From NCBI GenBank assembly GCA_018239845.1, contig JAFEGO010000092.1, positions 111,949 through 175,948 of the forward strand: 64,000 nucleotides of DNA. Reading direction: 5' to 3'. This stretch comes from Verrucomicrobiota bacterium. Lineage in GTDB: Bacteria; Verrucomicrobiota; Verrucomicrobiia; Opitutales; Opitutaceae. The position numbers and the translations under genes were made by a program. Under the pieces are notes generated by a model. It saw nothing but the letters and a program-made list of their open reading frames with translations. It made no database searches and had not been told where the DNA came from. Below are positions 40,754-50,519 of the stretch, one piece after another. The first letter of the stretch is position 1, and every line of letters starts with the position of its first letter.

Positions 40754-41389
40754 ATGGAAGCCGTGAAGACTTTCGGCAAGACGCTCGTCGCGTCTCCCGA
40801 ACGCCAGCATGAGGCCGACGCCGATCTTGCGATCGTGCGGGCCGTGCAGGCGGGCGATGTCACGGCCTTTGACCAGATCGTCACCAAATACCGCGGCCGC
40901 GTCTATGGAGTGGTTTACAACATGACCTCCAACCGGGAGGATGCGGCTGATTTAACGCAAGACGCTTTCATCAAGGCTTTTCAGTCGATCAATCGTTTTC
41001 AGGGCCAATCCTCGTTCTTTACCTGGCTCTACAAGATTGCGGTCAATTCGACGCTATCTCATCTGCGCAAGAACAAGTTGCGCACATTTTTCAGCTTCGA
41101 AAAGATCAACGAGGACGAGGCTGTTTCCGCCGAAGTCGTCGCCGCGCTCACCGATACCACGGGGGCCGACCGCGACACCTTTGTGCGGGAACTCCAGGAA
41201 AAATTGAACGAAGCGATGCAAAAACTCTCTATCAATCACAGAACCGTGATTACACTTTTTGAGATTGATGGGCTCAGCCACCAGGAGATCGCAGAAATCA
41301 TGAATTGCTCGGTCGGTACCGTCCGTTCGCGGCTGCACTACGCCAAGCAGCTGCTCCAATCCGAACTCCAGCCCTATATCCGCCGATGA
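40754..41389 (+). CDS. ECF-type sigma-70 family RNA polymerase sigma factor
   Basis: The 211-residue protein from ATG 40754 has sigma region 2 (DAADLTQDAFIKAFQSINRF, then FFTWLYKIAVN) and region 4 (LSHQEIAEIMNCSVGTVRSR) with no region 3, the ECF layout of the RpoE/SigW group. A TTG start 36 bases upstream is possible but less likely. The stop overlaps the start of the next gene (ATGA), the common arrangement for an ECF factor and its anti-sigma partner. The stimulus is probably at the envelope; promoter targets cannot be named here. Confidence 0.92.
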   Translation: MEAVKTFGKTLVASPERQHEADADLAIVRAVQAGDVTAFDQIVTKYRGRVYGVVYNMTSNREDAADLTQDAFIKAFQSINRFQGQSSFFTWLYKIAVNSTLSHLRKNKLRTFFSFEKINEDEAVSAEVVAALTDTTGADRDTFVRELQEKLNEAMQKLSINHRTVITLFEIDGLSHQEIAEIMNCSVGTVRSRLHYAKQLLQSELQPYIRR

Positions 41390-42243
41390 ACCCTGATCGT
41401 CAGAAACCCAACGTCACTCTGGAAGACTTGCTGCGGCTGAAGCGTGCGGAGCGTCCGCCCGCCGAGTTCTGGGATCAGTTCGACCGCGAGCTCCGCGCCA
41501 AGCAGCTCGCCGCCATCGTCGAGCCCCGCCCGTGGTGGACTCCTTTTATCCGCGTCGGTGCCCGTATGTCGCGCTACCAGCTGCCCATCGGGGCCGCCGC
41601 CGTTTTTGCGCTGAGCCTTGTCACCATCCGTGAATACCGTACTGGCAGCAGCCTGCCGGAGGTTTACACGACGCCGGCGGTGGCGGCCATCGCGGCCTCC
41701 GAGCCGGTTTCCGCTTCAGTCGAACAGCCTAAGGTTGAGCCGCTGACGGTCTCCACCCGCGAGACGATGGCCGCCGTGACGTCGCCCGCCCCGATGGCGG
41801 TGACGCAGCAAACGTCCGCTCCTGCTGCGTCGGTCTCGGCCCCTGCGGCTGATGCCATGCCGAACCAAGCGCCGGCCTCCGCGACCTTTGCCGTGCTTGG
41901 CGCTGGCTTCAATCGCACGGATGACTCCGCTTCGGCCCGCTTCCTCGGTGCCAATCTTCCGGCCCAGCCCGATACCGAGGCGATCCTGAGCGATGCGCTC
42001 ACGCGTCCCTCCCGCACCTTGGCCGTCCGCCCCGTGCGCGAGCCGCTCACCCAGGTCACCTCGCCCCGTGAAGCGCGCCTGGCCCGCCTCCTGTCTCCCG
42101 GCCTGTCCTCCACCATGGCCAGCAACGCCGACCTCACGGTGCGCACCTCTGAGCGGGTGGCCCGTAACCTGACCGAGGACCGGCTCTACGACTCCATGAG
42201 CCGCATTAACGCCGCCGGCGCCGGCGTGCTGGTGAAGTTCTGA
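41386..42243 (+). CDS. Single-pass membrane protein coupled to the ECF sigma factor, candidate anti-sigma
   Basis: The 285-residue protein starts within the sigma stop codon. The N-terminal 50 residues are soluble and charged (LEDLLRLKRAERPPAEFWDQ). One hydrophobic segment lies at about 61-76 (YQLPIGAAAVFALSLVTI), and the rest is Ala/Thr/Ser/Pro-rich, probably disordered and periplasmic, with a more ordered tail (DRLYDSMSRINAAGAGVLVKF). The layout fits an anti-sigma factor, but no zinc-binding HxxxCxxC motif is present, so the role is inferred from coupling only. Confidence 0.65.
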   Translation: MNPDRQKPNVTLEDLLRLKRAERPPAEFWDQFDRELRAKQLAAIVEPRPWWTPFIRVGARMSRYQLPIGAAAVFALSLVTIREYRTGSSLPEVYTTPAVAAIAASEPVSASVEQPKVEPLTVSTRETMAAVTSPAPMAVTQQTSAPAASVSAPAADAMPNQAPASATFAVLGAGFNRTDDSASARFLGANLPAQPDTEAILSDALTRPSRTLAVRPVREPLTQVTSPREARLARLLSPGLSSTMASNADLTVRTSERVARNLTEDRLYDSMSRINAAGAGVLVKF

Positions 42244-42268
42244 GCGCGAACTGAGCCGCCTTGATTTC

Positions 42269-42297
42269 AGCCCCGCTTAATCCGCGGGGCTTTTTTT
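42269..42297 (+). terminator. Rho-independent terminator of the sigma operon
   Basis: AGCCCCGC (42269-42276) pairs with GCGGGGCT (42284-42291) and runs into seven T residues. Confidence 0.92.
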
Positions 42298-42320
42298 GTC
42301 TCTGCACAAATAGTCAGAGG

Positions 42321-42401
42321 GTAGGGACGCCTCTCCGAGGCGTCCGCTACGTCGGTCACAGCGTGAGAGGCACCGCGGACGGCTCGGAGAGCCGTCCCTA
42401 C
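42321..42401. repeat. Composite GGACGCC/GGACGGC palindrome
   Basis: Outer arms GTAGGGA (42321-42327) and TCCCTAC (42395-42401) enclose two hairpins, GGACGCCT/AGGCGTCC and GGACGGCT/AGCCGTCC. Its units match those at 17273-17329. It lies between the sigma operon terminator and the fumarase stop. Confidence 0.75.
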
Positions 42402-42421
42402 CTATTCCTTGGCGTGTTACT

Positions 42422-44065
42422 TTACTTCTTATCCGGCACGCAGATTCCGCAGGTGTTCACGAAGAAGTCGTTGCCCTTGTCATCGACCAAGATGAATGCC
42501 GGGAAATTCACGACCTCGATGCGCCACACGGCTTCCATGCCGAGCTCGGGGTACTCAAGCACCTCGACCTTGGTGATGTTTTCCTTGGCGAGGATGGCGG
42601 CCGGGCCGCCGATGCTGCCGAGGTAGAAGCCGCCGTGTTTCTTGCACGCATCGGTGACGGCCTTGCTGCGGTTGCCCTTGGCGAGCATCACCATCGAGCC
42701 GCCGTGCGATTGGAAGAGGTCGACGTAGCTGTCCATGCGGCCGGCCGTCGTGGGGCCGAAGGAGCCCGAGGCGTAGCCAGTCGGCGTCTTGGCCGGGCCC
42801 GCGTAATAGACCGGATGATTCTTCAAATAATCCGGCAGACCCTGGCCGGCGTCGATGCGCTCCTTGAGCTTCGCATGCGCGCTGTCGCGGGCCACGATCA
42901 TCGGGCCGGTGAGCGAGACGCGGGTGGTGACGGGGTGCTTCGACAGCTCGGCGAGGATGTCCTTCATCGGCCGGTTGAGGTCGATCTGCACGATGTTGTC
43001 GTCACGGATCGCGCGCTGTCCGGCGGGGATGAAGCGGCCGGGATTCGTTTCCAGCTGCTCGAGGAAAATGCCGTCGCGCGTGATCTTCGCCTTGATGTTG
43101 CGGTCGGCGCTGCACGAGACGCCCATGCCCACGGGGCAGCTCGCGCCGTGGCGCGGCAGGCGCACCACGCGCACATCGAGCGCGAAATATTTGCCGCCAA
43201 ACTGCGCGCCGATGCCGGAGTTGCGCGCGATCTGCAGCACCTTCTCCTCCATCGCGAGGTCGCGGAAGGCGCGGCCCTGCGCGTTGCCGGTGGTCGGGAG
43301 TGCGTCGAGGTACTTCGTCGTGGCGAGCTTCAGCGTCTTCATGCACGCCTCGGCGCTCGTGCCGCCGACGACAAACACGAGATGATAGGGCGGGCATGCG
43401 CTGGTGCCGAGTAGCGGCAGCTTGTCTGTCACGAATTTCTCAAAGCTCTTCGGGTTGAGCAGCGCCTTGGTCTCCTGGAAGAGGAAGAGCTTGTTGGCCG
43501 AGCCGCCGCCCTTAGAGACAAAGAGAAATTCGTATTTCGCGCCCTCGGTGGCGTTGAGGTCGATCTGCGCGGGGAGGTTGGTGCCGGTGTTGTCCTCGTT
43601 CCACATGTCGAGCGGCGCGACCTGCGAGTAGCGGAGGTTTTCCTTGGTGAAGCAGTCGTAGATGCCCTTGGAGATCCATTCGGCGTCGTTCGCGCCGGTC
43701 CAGACCTGCTGGCCCTTCTTGCCCATGACGGAGCAGGTGCCCGTGTCCTGACACATCGGCAAGATGCCCTCGGCGGCGATCTCGGCGTTTTTGAGCAGGG
43801 TGAGCGCTACGTAGCGGTCGTTGGCGCTGGCCTCCGGGTCGTCGAGGATGGCGGCGACCTGCGCGAGGTGCTTCGGCCGCAGCATGAACGCGCTGTCGCG
43901 AAACGCCTGCTGCGCCAGATACGCGAGCGCCTCGGGCGCGACCTTGAGGATTTCCTTGTCCTCAAACGTCGTGACGCTCACGCCCTCGCGGGAGAGCAGG
44001 CGATACTCCGTCGTATCGGGGCCGAGCGGCAGCGGATCCTGGTAAACAAAGGGCGGCGTAGGCAT
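42422..44065 (-). CDS. fumA: Fumarate hydratase class I (iron-sulfur)
   Basis: The 547-residue protein has the homodimeric class I fumarase length. The three cluster cysteines stand at the positions I recall for E. coli FumA: Cys105 ([10 protein letters not shown]), Cys224 (GTSACPPYH) and Cys318 (GVSCSADRN). KGGGSANK near residue 185 and the C-terminal [11 protein letters not shown] are also family marks. It interconverts fumarate and malate in the citric acid cycle using an oxygen-sensitive 4Fe-4S cluster. It lies alone on the minus strand. A tartrate dehydratase function is less likely given the single-chain length. Confidence 0.94.
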   Translation of the reverse strand: MPTPPFVYQDPLPLGPDTTEYRLLSREGVSVTTFEDKEILKVAPEALAYLAQQAFRDSAFMLRPKHLAQVAAILDDPEASANDRYVALTLLKNAEIAAEGILPMCQDTGTCSVMGKKGQQVWTGANDAEWISKGIYDCFTKENLRYSQVAPLDMWNEDNTGTNLPAQIDLNATEGAKYEFLFVSKGGGSANKLFLFQETKALLNPKSFEKFVTDKLPLLGTSACPPYHLVFVVGGTSAEACMKTLKLATTKYLDALPTTGNAQGRAFRDLAMEEKVLQIARNSGIGAQFGGKYFALDVRVVRLPRHGASCPVGMGVSCSADRNIKAKITRDGIFLEQLETNPGRFIPAGQRAIRDDNIVQIDLNRPMKDILAELSKHPVTTRVSLTGPMIVARDSAHAKLKERIDAGQGLPDYLKNHPVYYAGPAKTPTGYASGSFGPTTAGRMDSYVDLFQSHGGSMVMLAKGNRSKAVTDACKKHGGFYLGSIGGPAAILAKENITKVEVLEYPELGMEAVWRIEVVNFPAFILVDDKGNDFFVNTCGICVPDKK

Positions 44066-44175
44066 GGATCTAATGTGAGTGGAAACCTCCGCGAGACAAG
44101 CGGCGGTGTGCTCCGACCCAAAACTATGATGGAGTCTCGCGCGTGCCGCGGGACTCCTTAATAGGACCTGCCGGT

Positions 44176-45426
44176 TCAGCCCCGTCGCGCCGCGGCCATC
44201 GCCTTGATCACGTCGTGGAGACGGTTCAGGTCGGCGGCGGTGGCTACCTCGCCCGTGCTGCGCTCCCAGCCCGGCCAGGTGCCGCGGAGGAGAAACGCCT
44301 CCTGCGCCTGCTGGATGCCGGCGACGTCGAGGTAGTCCTTCTGCTCCGTGGTGTCGCGGAAGGGCTTCACGAACGCGGGCGGGATCGGCGCGATGTGGGC
44401 GCTGGAGATGTGCGCGAGGTCGTTGAGCGCGACAAAGGGCCGCGAGTCCACGAGCGTCGTGGCGGGACGGTCGGCTTCGCCGCGCAGGTAGCGGTAGTAG
44501 GCGAGATGGTTCTCGTACACGCCGTCGAAGTTGTCGAACGGTACGCGCTCCACGCGGCCGTCGGTCCAGCGGATCTCGACCTTCTGGCCGATGACGTAGG
44601 TGAGGGTGGCCTTCTCGCAGACGAGCGTCTCGGTCTGCGAGCTCGGGCCGGCGCAGGCGTGCGAGATGGCAAAGCGCATCGTGACGCCCTCAAGGGTGTC
44701 GGCCTCGACGAAGAACGTATCCGCGCCCTCGATGGCGTGCGCCCGGTAGAGCTCGGCGCGCACGGCGGCGGGCTGGGCCCAGCTGAAGAGGCCGTCGCGG
44801 CCGCACCAGAAGAGCATGTTGTGCACGAAGTGCGCGAGGGCGTTGCCGAAGCACGAGTCGAGCACGATGCGGCCGTCCATCATCAGGCGGCCGGCCCAGT
44901 TGTTGCGGCGGAAATAGTCGGCGGGCCGCGGCCAGAGCGCGCCGAGGGTCGCGCCGCGCACGGCGCCGAACTCGCCGGCGAGCACGCGCTGTTTCAGCGC
45001 GAGGCGGGTCTTCTCGATGATGAAGTTGAAGCCGACAAACGAGGCCTTCCGCGCGAGGCGGTCGCTCGCGATCATGCTCTCCAGCTCGGCGTAGTCGAGG
45101 GTGGGGGGCTTCTCCAGATAGACGGGGATGCCGAGCTCGACGACGGCGCGGTGCATCTCGGCGTGGAGCTGGATGGGCGTGGGGACCACGACGACGTCGA
45201 GGTCGCGGCGGCACGCGGTGAGCATTTCCTTGTAATCGGTGAACACGCGGACGCCGCGCGCGGCGAAGCGCCACGTCTCCTGCTGCGGGGCGAAGGCCGC
45301 GGCCTGCGGGTCGCACGTGCAGACGAGGCGCGCCTCGCCCTTCTCCTCGAGGCGGGCGACGGTGTTGTGGTGCCAGCCGGCGAAGCCGCCCATGCCGATG
45401 ATGCCGATGCGGATGGGGCTCTTCAC
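44176..45426 (-). CDS. Gfo/Idh/MocA family oxidoreductase
   Basis: The 416-residue protein has the Rossmann start [14 protein letters not shown] and the family EKP motif ([13 protein letters not shown] near residue 130). The C-terminal domain has the alpha/beta sheet of the family ([15 protein letters not shown]...). Such enzymes use NAD(P) on sugars or inositols; the substrate is unknown. Its start overlaps the stop of the kdsD-like gene (ATGA), so the pair is coupled, which hints at a role with sugar phosphates or surface sugars. Confidence 0.86.
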   Translation of the reverse strand: MKSPIRIGIIGMGGFAGWHHNTVARLEEKGEARLVCTCDPQAAAFAPQQETWRFAARGVRVFTDYKEMLTACRRDLDVVVVPTPIQLHAEMHRAVVELGIPVYLEKPPTLDYAELESMIASDRLARKASFVGFNFIIEKTRLALKQRVLAGEFGAVRGATLGALWPRPADYFRRNNWAGRLMMDGRIVLDSCFGNALAHFVHNMLFWCGRDGLFSWAQPAAVRAELYRAHAIEGADTFFVEADTLEGVTMRFAISHACAGPSSQTETLVCEKATLTYVIGQKVEIRWTDGRVERVPFDNFDGVYENHLAYYRYLRGEADRPATTLVDSRPFVALNDLAHISSAHIAPIPPAFVKPFRDTTEQKDYLDVAGIQQAQEAFLLRGTWPGWERSTGEVATAADLNRLHDVIKAMAAARRG

Positions 45427-46409
45427 ACGATTTTGAGCTTGGGGAGATCCTGGCCGTCGACGAGGCCCACGGGGCGGCCGCGGGCGTCGATCACGATGAG
45501 GTCGTCGATCTTGTGCGCCTCAAAAATTCGCAAGGCGTCGACGCCGAGGGCGCTGTCGGCGATGACTTTCGGGTTTTTCGTCATGAAGGTGGAAACGGGT
45601 TGCTGGAGGAAATCGGGTCCGGTGAGCGCGCTGCGGCGGAAGTCGCCGTCGGTGAGGATGCCGGTGAGCTTGCGCGTCTTTTTATCCACGAGGGCGATGC
45701 TGCCCGACTTGGCCTGCGTCATCGCGAGGATGGCCTCCTGCGTCGAGATCGTGTCGGCCGCGATCGGCAGACGGTCTCCCGTGCGCATCAGGTCGCGCAC
45801 CTTGACGAGGAGCGCGCCGAGGTTGCCGCCGGGGTGGAACCGGGCGAAGTCGTCGCGTGTGAGGCCGCGCTCCTCGAGGAGCACCATGGCGAGCGCGTCG
45901 CCGAGGGCGAGGGCGGCCGTGGTGCTGGCCGTGGGCGCGAGCTCCAGCGGGCACGCCTCGCGGGGCACGCGGTAGAGGAGGCGGTACTCGGCGTTTTTCG
46001 CGAGGTCGGAGTCGGCCTTGCTGGTGAAGGCCACGAGTTTCACGCCGAGCCGGCGCAGGATGGGGATGAGCCGCAGGATCTCCTCGGTGCGCCCGCTGTT
46101 GCTGAGCAAAATCGCGAGATCGCCCTCGCCGCAGAGGCCCAGGTCGCCGTGCAACGCCTGCGTGGCGTCGAGAAAACAGGAGGTGACGCCCGTGCTGTTG
46201 AAGGTGCCCGTGAGCTTCTGCGCGATGTGCGCGGACTTGCCCACGCCGGTGAAGATAAGCTTTTTCCCCGCGGCCTCGGTCTCGGCCACGGCACGGGCCG
46301 TGGCGAGGAATTCGGGCCCGAGATGCTTCGCGGTTTCGCTGAGCGCGGCCGTCTCGATGCGGATGCAAGCGCGTGCACGGTCGAGGACGGATTTCAGGTT
46401 CAGGGCCAT
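45423..46409 (-). CDS. kdsD: KpsF/GutQ-type sugar-phosphate isomerase (arabinose-5-phosphate isomerase)
   Basis: The 328-residue protein has an SIS domain (FTGVGKSAHIAQKLTGTFNS near residue 53, HGDLGLCGEGD near 87, LLSNSGRTEEIL near 101) and two CBS domains from about residue 205 to the end, the standard KdsD layout. It converts ribulose-5-phosphate to arabinose-5-phosphate, the first step to Kdo in lipopolysaccharide. KpsF and GutQ paralogues have the same layout, so the exact paralogue is uncertain. The downstream oxidoreductase gene is coupled to it. Confidence 0.88.
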   Translation of the reverse strand: MALNLKSVLDRARACIRIETAALSETAKHLGPEFLATARAVAETEAAGKKLIFTGVGKSAHIAQKLTGTFNSTGVTSCFLDATQALHGDLGLCGEGDLAILLSNSGRTEEILRLIPILRRLGVKLVAFTSKADSDLAKNAEYRLLYRVPREACPLELAPTASTTAALALGDALAMVLLEERGLTRDDFARFHPGGNLGALLVKVRDLMRTGDRLPIAADTISTQEAILAMTQAKSGSIALVDKKTRKLTGILTDGDFRRSALTGPDFLQQPVSTFMTKNPKVIADSALGVDALRIFEAHKIDDLIVIDARGRPVGLVDGQDLPKLKIV

Positions 46410-46486
46410 TTATGGTTTGAGTCGCCGGAGGAGAGTGGGAATTTACGGCGAACCGTTTTCTCCGTTCAATCCCTTTCCCGCATCCG

Positions 46487-47356
46487 ATGTTTCCGCGCCG
46501 TATATTCATTGCCGCCCTGATCGCCCTCCTGCTGGGCGGGCTCGCCGGTTGCGAGCGCGGCGACGGGCAGGTGCCCACTGCCGAGACGGATGACTCCGGC
46601 TACCGGGCGGGGCAGCAGTTTGCCCGGCAGGGCCGCACCCAGGAGGCGCTCAACGCCTACCTCAAGGTCATCGCCAAGCGCGGCGACTCCGCCCCTGAGT
46701 CCCACCTCGAGGCCGGCATCATCTACCTTCAGAGCATCAAGGACCCGCTCGCCGCGATCTACCACTTCCGCAAGTACCTCGAACTGCAGCCCAATTCCCG
46801 GCAGGCCATTTATGTGAAGGGCCTCGTCGACACGGCGAAGCGCGAGTTCGCCCGCACCCTGCCGGCCTCGCCGCTCGACAGCCAGGCCGAGCGCCTCGAC
46901 AACCAGGAGCAGATCGACCGCCTCCAGCGGGAAAACGACCAGCTCCGCGCCGAGCTCGCCTCCAGCCGCGCCGGCACCGGCCTGCCCACGGTCACCACGC
47001 GGGTCACGCTGGGCGATACGAGCGGCGCACCCGCGCAGCCCGCCTACGTGCCGCCTCCCGTCACCGCCGAGGAGTCGCCGCTGGTCATGGCCCCGGAAAA
47101 CTCGCCGACGGTAACCGTCGCCCCGCTCGCGACGCCTGCCAACGACACCAACGACCGGCCTGAGCTGAAACGCACCAAGCCCACGCCGCCGCCCGCCAAC
47201 CGCACCCACGTCGTCAAGAAAGGCGACACGCTCTTCAATATTTCCCAGCGCTACTACGGCACGCCCTCGAAATGGCGCGCGATCTACGATGCGAACCGCG
47301 ACCAGCTGCCCAGCCAGAATTCACTGAAGCTCAACATGGAGCTGAAGATTCCCTGA
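46487..47356 (+). CDS. LysM lipoprotein with TPR-like repeats
   Basis: The 289-residue protein has a lipoprotein signal with lipobox LAGC (Cys22). TPR-like helices at about 36-115 (AGQQFARQGRTQEALNAYLK; AIYHFRKYLELQPNSRQAIY) are followed by a short coiled coil (DNQEQIDRLQRENDQLRAEL), a Pro/Thr-rich linker and a C-terminal LysM domain from about residue 241 (HVVKKGDTLFNISQRYYGTP). It should tether to the outer membrane and bind peptidoglycan. The aminotransferase gene starts four bases after its stop. Confidence 0.86.
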   Translation: MFPRRIFIAALIALLLGGLAGCERGDGQVPTAETDDSGYRAGQQFARQGRTQEALNAYLKVIAKRGDSAPESHLEAGIIYLQSIKDPLAAIYHFRKYLELQPNSRQAIYVKGLVDTAKREFARTLPASPLDSQAERLDNQEQIDRLQRENDQLRAELASSRAGTGLPTVTTRVTLGDTSGAPAQPAYVPPPVTAEESPLVMAPENSPTVTVAPLATPANDTNDRPELKRTKPTPPPANRTHVVKKGDTLFNISQRYYGTPSKWRAIYDANRDQLPSQNSLKLNMELKIP

Positions 47357-47360
47357 ACGC

Positions 47361-48515
47361 ATGCCCGCCACCTCGCGCCGCACCTCCATTTTCACCGAGT
47401 CCCTGATCCGCGAAATGTCGCGGGTCGCCGCGCGCCACGGCGCGATCAACCTCGCGCAGGGTTTCCCCGACTGGGACCCGCCCGCCGCGCTCGTGCAGGC
47501 GGGCAAGGATGCGATGGACGCCGGCCGCCACCAGTACGCCGTCACCTGGGGCTCGAACGAACTCCGCGCCGCGCTCGGCGCGAAGATTTCCCGCTGCATG
47601 GGCGTGCCGGTCGATGCCGACCGCGAGCTCGTGGTCACCTGCGGCGCGACGGAGGCGATGATGGTCGCGATGATGACCGTGTGCGACCCGGGCGACCGCG
47701 TCGGGCTCTTCACGCCCTTCTACGAAAACTACTCGGCCGACGCGATCCTCACCGGCGCCACGCCCGTCCTCGTGCCGCTGCACCCGCCGTCGTACCGCTT
47801 CGATCCCGCGGAGCTGCGCGCGGCCTTCGCCAGCGGGCTCAAGGCCTTCGTGCTCTGCAACCCGTCGAATCCCTGCGGCCGCGTCTTCACGCGCGAGGAG
47901 CTGCTGCAGATCGCCGCGCTGGCAGAGGAATTTGATGTTTGGATACTCACCGACGAGGTGTACGAGCACATCACCTTCGACGGCCACAAGCACACGTATT
48001 TCGCGACGCTCCCCGGCATGGCGAAGCGCACGTTGATGTGCTCCTCGCTCTCGAAGACCTTCTCCATCACCGGCTGGCGGCTGGGCTACGTGCACGCCGC
48101 GCCGGGCGTGATCGCGCAGGCGCGCAAGGTGCACGATTTCCTCACCGTCGGCGCGGCGGCCCCGCTCCAGCACGCGGTGGTGACGGCGCTCAATTTCCCC
48201 GAGAGCTACTACGACGGCCTGCGCACTAAATACTCCGCCTCGCGCGAAATCCTGCTGGGCTACCTCGATCGCACAGGCCTCAGCTACACACGGCCCGAGG
48301 GCGCTTACTTCGTGATGGTGGACATCTCGCCCTTTGGCTACGCGAGCGACATCGAGTTCGCGCACTGGATGGCGAAGGAGATCGGCGTCGCCCCCGTGCC
48401 CGGCTCCAGTTTCTTCGCCCCGGGCGAAAACCGCTACGTGCGCCTGAACTTCGCGAAGAAACCCGAGACCCTGCACGCCGCTGGCGAGCGACTGCTCAAA
48501 CTGCGACGCGGCTGA
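47361..48515 (+). CDS. Class I/II PLP aminotransferase (methionine/kynurenine aminotransferase-like)
   Basis: The 384-residue enzyme has the fold-type I layout: NLAQGFPDWDPP at 30-41, NPSNPCGR at 167-174, DEVYEHI at 198-204, and SSLSKTFSITGWRLGY with the PLP lysine Lys232 and the substrate arginine beyond. NLAQGFPDxxPP and SITGWRLGY are typical of the YbdL/methionine aminotransferase and kynurenine aminotransferase group, which act on Met, Phe, Tyr and related amino acids. The exact substrate is not settled. It is close behind the LysM gene, perhaps by chance. Confidence 0.88.
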   Translation: MPATSRRTSIFTESLIREMSRVAARHGAINLAQGFPDWDPPAALVQAGKDAMDAGRHQYAVTWGSNELRAALGAKISRCMGVPVDADRELVVTCGATEAMMVAMMTVCDPGDRVGLFTPFYENYSADAILTGATPVLVPLHPPSYRFDPAELRAAFASGLKAFVLCNPSNPCGRVFTREELLQIAALAEEFDVWILTDEVYEHITFDGHKHTYFATLPGMAKRTLMCSSLSKTFSITGWRLGYVHAAPGVIAQARKVHDFLTVGAAAPLQHAVVTALNFPESYYDGLRTKYSASREILLGYLDRTGLSYTRPEGAYFVMVDISPFGYASDIEFAHWMAKEIGVAPVPGSSFFAPGENRYVRLNFAKKPETLHAAGERLLKLRRG

Positions 48516-48678
48516 GGCGGCTGTTCGCGATACCCCGGGTGAGGGAGAAATCTTGGATTAACTCCATGAAAGTGCGGACGATAGGACGGCACGGGATGAC
48601 ACAACATGCAGAGCATTGGCGGGTTGCGGGCTTGCTATTGCCCGCGCCCTAGGTGACACGATGGGGCGTCGAGGATAA

Positions 48679-48960
48679 ATGCGTACCCCTCTTGTTTACT
48701 TGGCAGAGATCCTGGGCCACCCCGAATACGTTTGGGTGGGGTTTACCGGCATCATCGTGATGGGCTTGGCCGGCTGGCTGCAATGGCGCCTCACCTGGCT
48801 CAGCTCCGATGTGGAGGAGGAGGCCAAGGACGGGAAAATCACCGCGGAGCAGGCCGAGTACCGCCTGCGGATGCTGCGCCGGACAGGCCCGCTGCTGATG
48901 GGCCTCGGCGTCGTGATCGTGCTGCTGGCGGTGGCGCTGTATATGGTCGAGCTGCCCTGA
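48679..48960 (+). CDS. Small two-helix membrane protein of unknown function
   Basis: The 93-residue protein has membrane segments at about 18-35 (VWVGFTGIIVMGLAGWL) and 70-90 (GPLLMGLGVVIVLLAVALYMV). The loop between them is charged (DVEEEAKDGKITAEQAEYRL). No family was recognised. Codon use resembles that of its neighbours and the frame is free of a better alternative, so it is probably real. It faces the next gene tail to tail. Confidence 0.62.
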   Translation: MRTPLVYLAEILGHPEYVWVGFTGIIVMGLAGWLQWRLTWLSSDVEEEAKDGKITAEQAEYRLRMLRRTGPLLMGLGVVIVLLAVALYMVELP

Positions 48961-48986
48961 TCCGCGGCGGCTGAGGCTGGCGTCCG

Positions 48987-50306
48987 TCAGGGCGGCGGCA
49001 CGACGGGCATGATGGCGCGACCGACGGGGCGGTTGTAAGTCGCGTTGAGCTGGCGCAGCACGCGGGGGTTGGAGATCTGGGCGCAGAACGCCGCGTAGGC
49101 GATCACCACGATGGCCACCACATGTACGAGTGCGTGCCGCATGCCCGGCCGCGAGCCGGCACCGGAAATGAAGAGCGCGCTGAGGGCGCCCCAGGCGAAG
49201 AAACAGGTGAAGAAACTGTACGCGTACGGGATCTGCCGCAGGTGCGCCCATTCCTGATACTTGATCGAGAGGGCGATCGGCACGCAGGCGAGCAGGGCGG
49301 GGCAGGCGGCGGCGGCGGCCAGCCGGAGGGTCAGGCGGCCGGTGAGCGCGCGGTGCGGCTTGTGCAGCAGACAGCCGGCGCAGGCGGTGACAATGACGGT
49401 CTTGGCGACGGCGGCGAAGGTGAGGCCCTCGCGGACGGTCTGCCATACCGTCCCGGGACTCTGGAAGAGCGGCGCGCCGAGCTGGTTGTTGCGCAGCACC
49501 CAGAGCTCGAAGCCGGGCGCGATGGAGAACGAGTAGCGCGTCCACGCCTGCAGCGCGGGCCACAGGGCGAAGGAGGGGGTGGTGCCGTCGTAGTTGTGCT
49601 CGCTGATCGTCATCCAGCGGTAGGCGAAGTAGATCGCGAGATAGAGGGCGAACGCGGCGCCCAGCGGCCACAAGGTCGCCCAGCGCAGGTGCGGCTGTTT
49701 GCGCCGCCGCGCGACCAGGATCAGCGGGAAGACGAGCGCATAGATCGCAAAGGTCTCGTGAAACAGCATCGCGGCGAAAAAGCACACCGCGGCCCAGCCG
49801 GTCAGCGACCGCTTCCCGCCGGTCAGCGCGTGGTCGTACGCGAGGGCAGCGGTGAGCAGGGCGATGAAGCCAAAGGCGATCGACGGATACGACAGCACGG
49901 GATAGAAACCCGGCGGCAGCTGCAAGGTGCCGAGCCCCACGATCCAGAACAGCCAGCCGTAGCGCGCGGCGCCGCACAGCCGGGCGAGCAGCCAGCCGCC
50001 CAGCGCATACTCCAGGCCGAGCAGCACGGTGCGGTGCAGAGCGAACCAGAACGGCGAGGCGATCCCGTTGAACAGCTCGATGAGCCCGAGATTCCAGAGC
50101 TGGTAGAAACGGCTCTGGCTCCGGGCGAGCAGGTCGATGTAGGCCACGATCTGGCCGCTCTGCGTGACGTGGAAGGACTCGACGTCATCAATGTTGGCAA
50201 AGCGCACCGGCCACGTATCGAGCTGAAACCACGCCAGCAAAACCAAGCCGCCGACCAAAGCCACCCACTCCACGGGCTGGGTGACGGGTTTTGGCGCAGG
50301 TTTCAT
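48987..50306 (-). CDS. Polytopic membrane protein of unknown function (glycosyltransferase C/polymerase-like)
   Basis: The 439-residue protein has about ten hydrophobic segments and a soluble loop after the first (WPVRFANIDDVESFHVTQSG). The DD pair after membrane helix 1 resembles the catalytic loop of GT-C glycosyltransferases, which is weak evidence. Aromatic and Arg residues abound between helices, as in polysaccharide enzymes. It stands alone; no glycan genes adjoin. Confidence 0.6.
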   Translation of the reverse strand: MKPAPKPVTQPVEWVALVGGLVLLAWFQLDTWPVRFANIDDVESFHVTQSGQIVAYIDLLARSQSRFYQLWNLGLIELFNGIASPFWFALHRTVLLGLEYALGGWLLARLCGAARYGWLFWIVGLGTLQLPPGFYPVLSYPSIAFGFIALLTAALAYDHALTGGKRSLTGWAAVCFFAAMLFHETFAIYALVFPLILVARRRKQPHLRWATLWPLGAAFALYLAIYFAYRWMTISEHNYDGTTPSFALWPALQAWTRYSFSIAPGFELWVLRNNQLGAPLFQSPGTVWQTVREGLTFAAVAKTVIVTACAGCLLHKPHRALTGRLTLRLAAAAACPALLACVPIALSIKYQEWAHLRQIPYAYSFFTCFFAWGALSALFISGAGSRPGMRHALVHVVAIVVIAYAAFCAQISNPRVLRQLNATYNRPVGRAIMPVVPPP

Positions 50307-50519
50307 GCAGATGAGTGGAAGTATCCAGTTCGGATTTGATCACCGTCTCCGTCAATTGGCATTATTACCCGGGAAATGGAAAAGTGCCGCCGCCCGGCCG
50401 GGCCGGCGGATGCTCCGCGCCGAACCGCTCATTAAAAACGACGAGCCGCCGGTATTTGCAAAAGCCCGCCAGCTGAATCGACGGCCGGCAGGGGAACGGA
50501 TGCGGGCTGGTGTTTGGCG

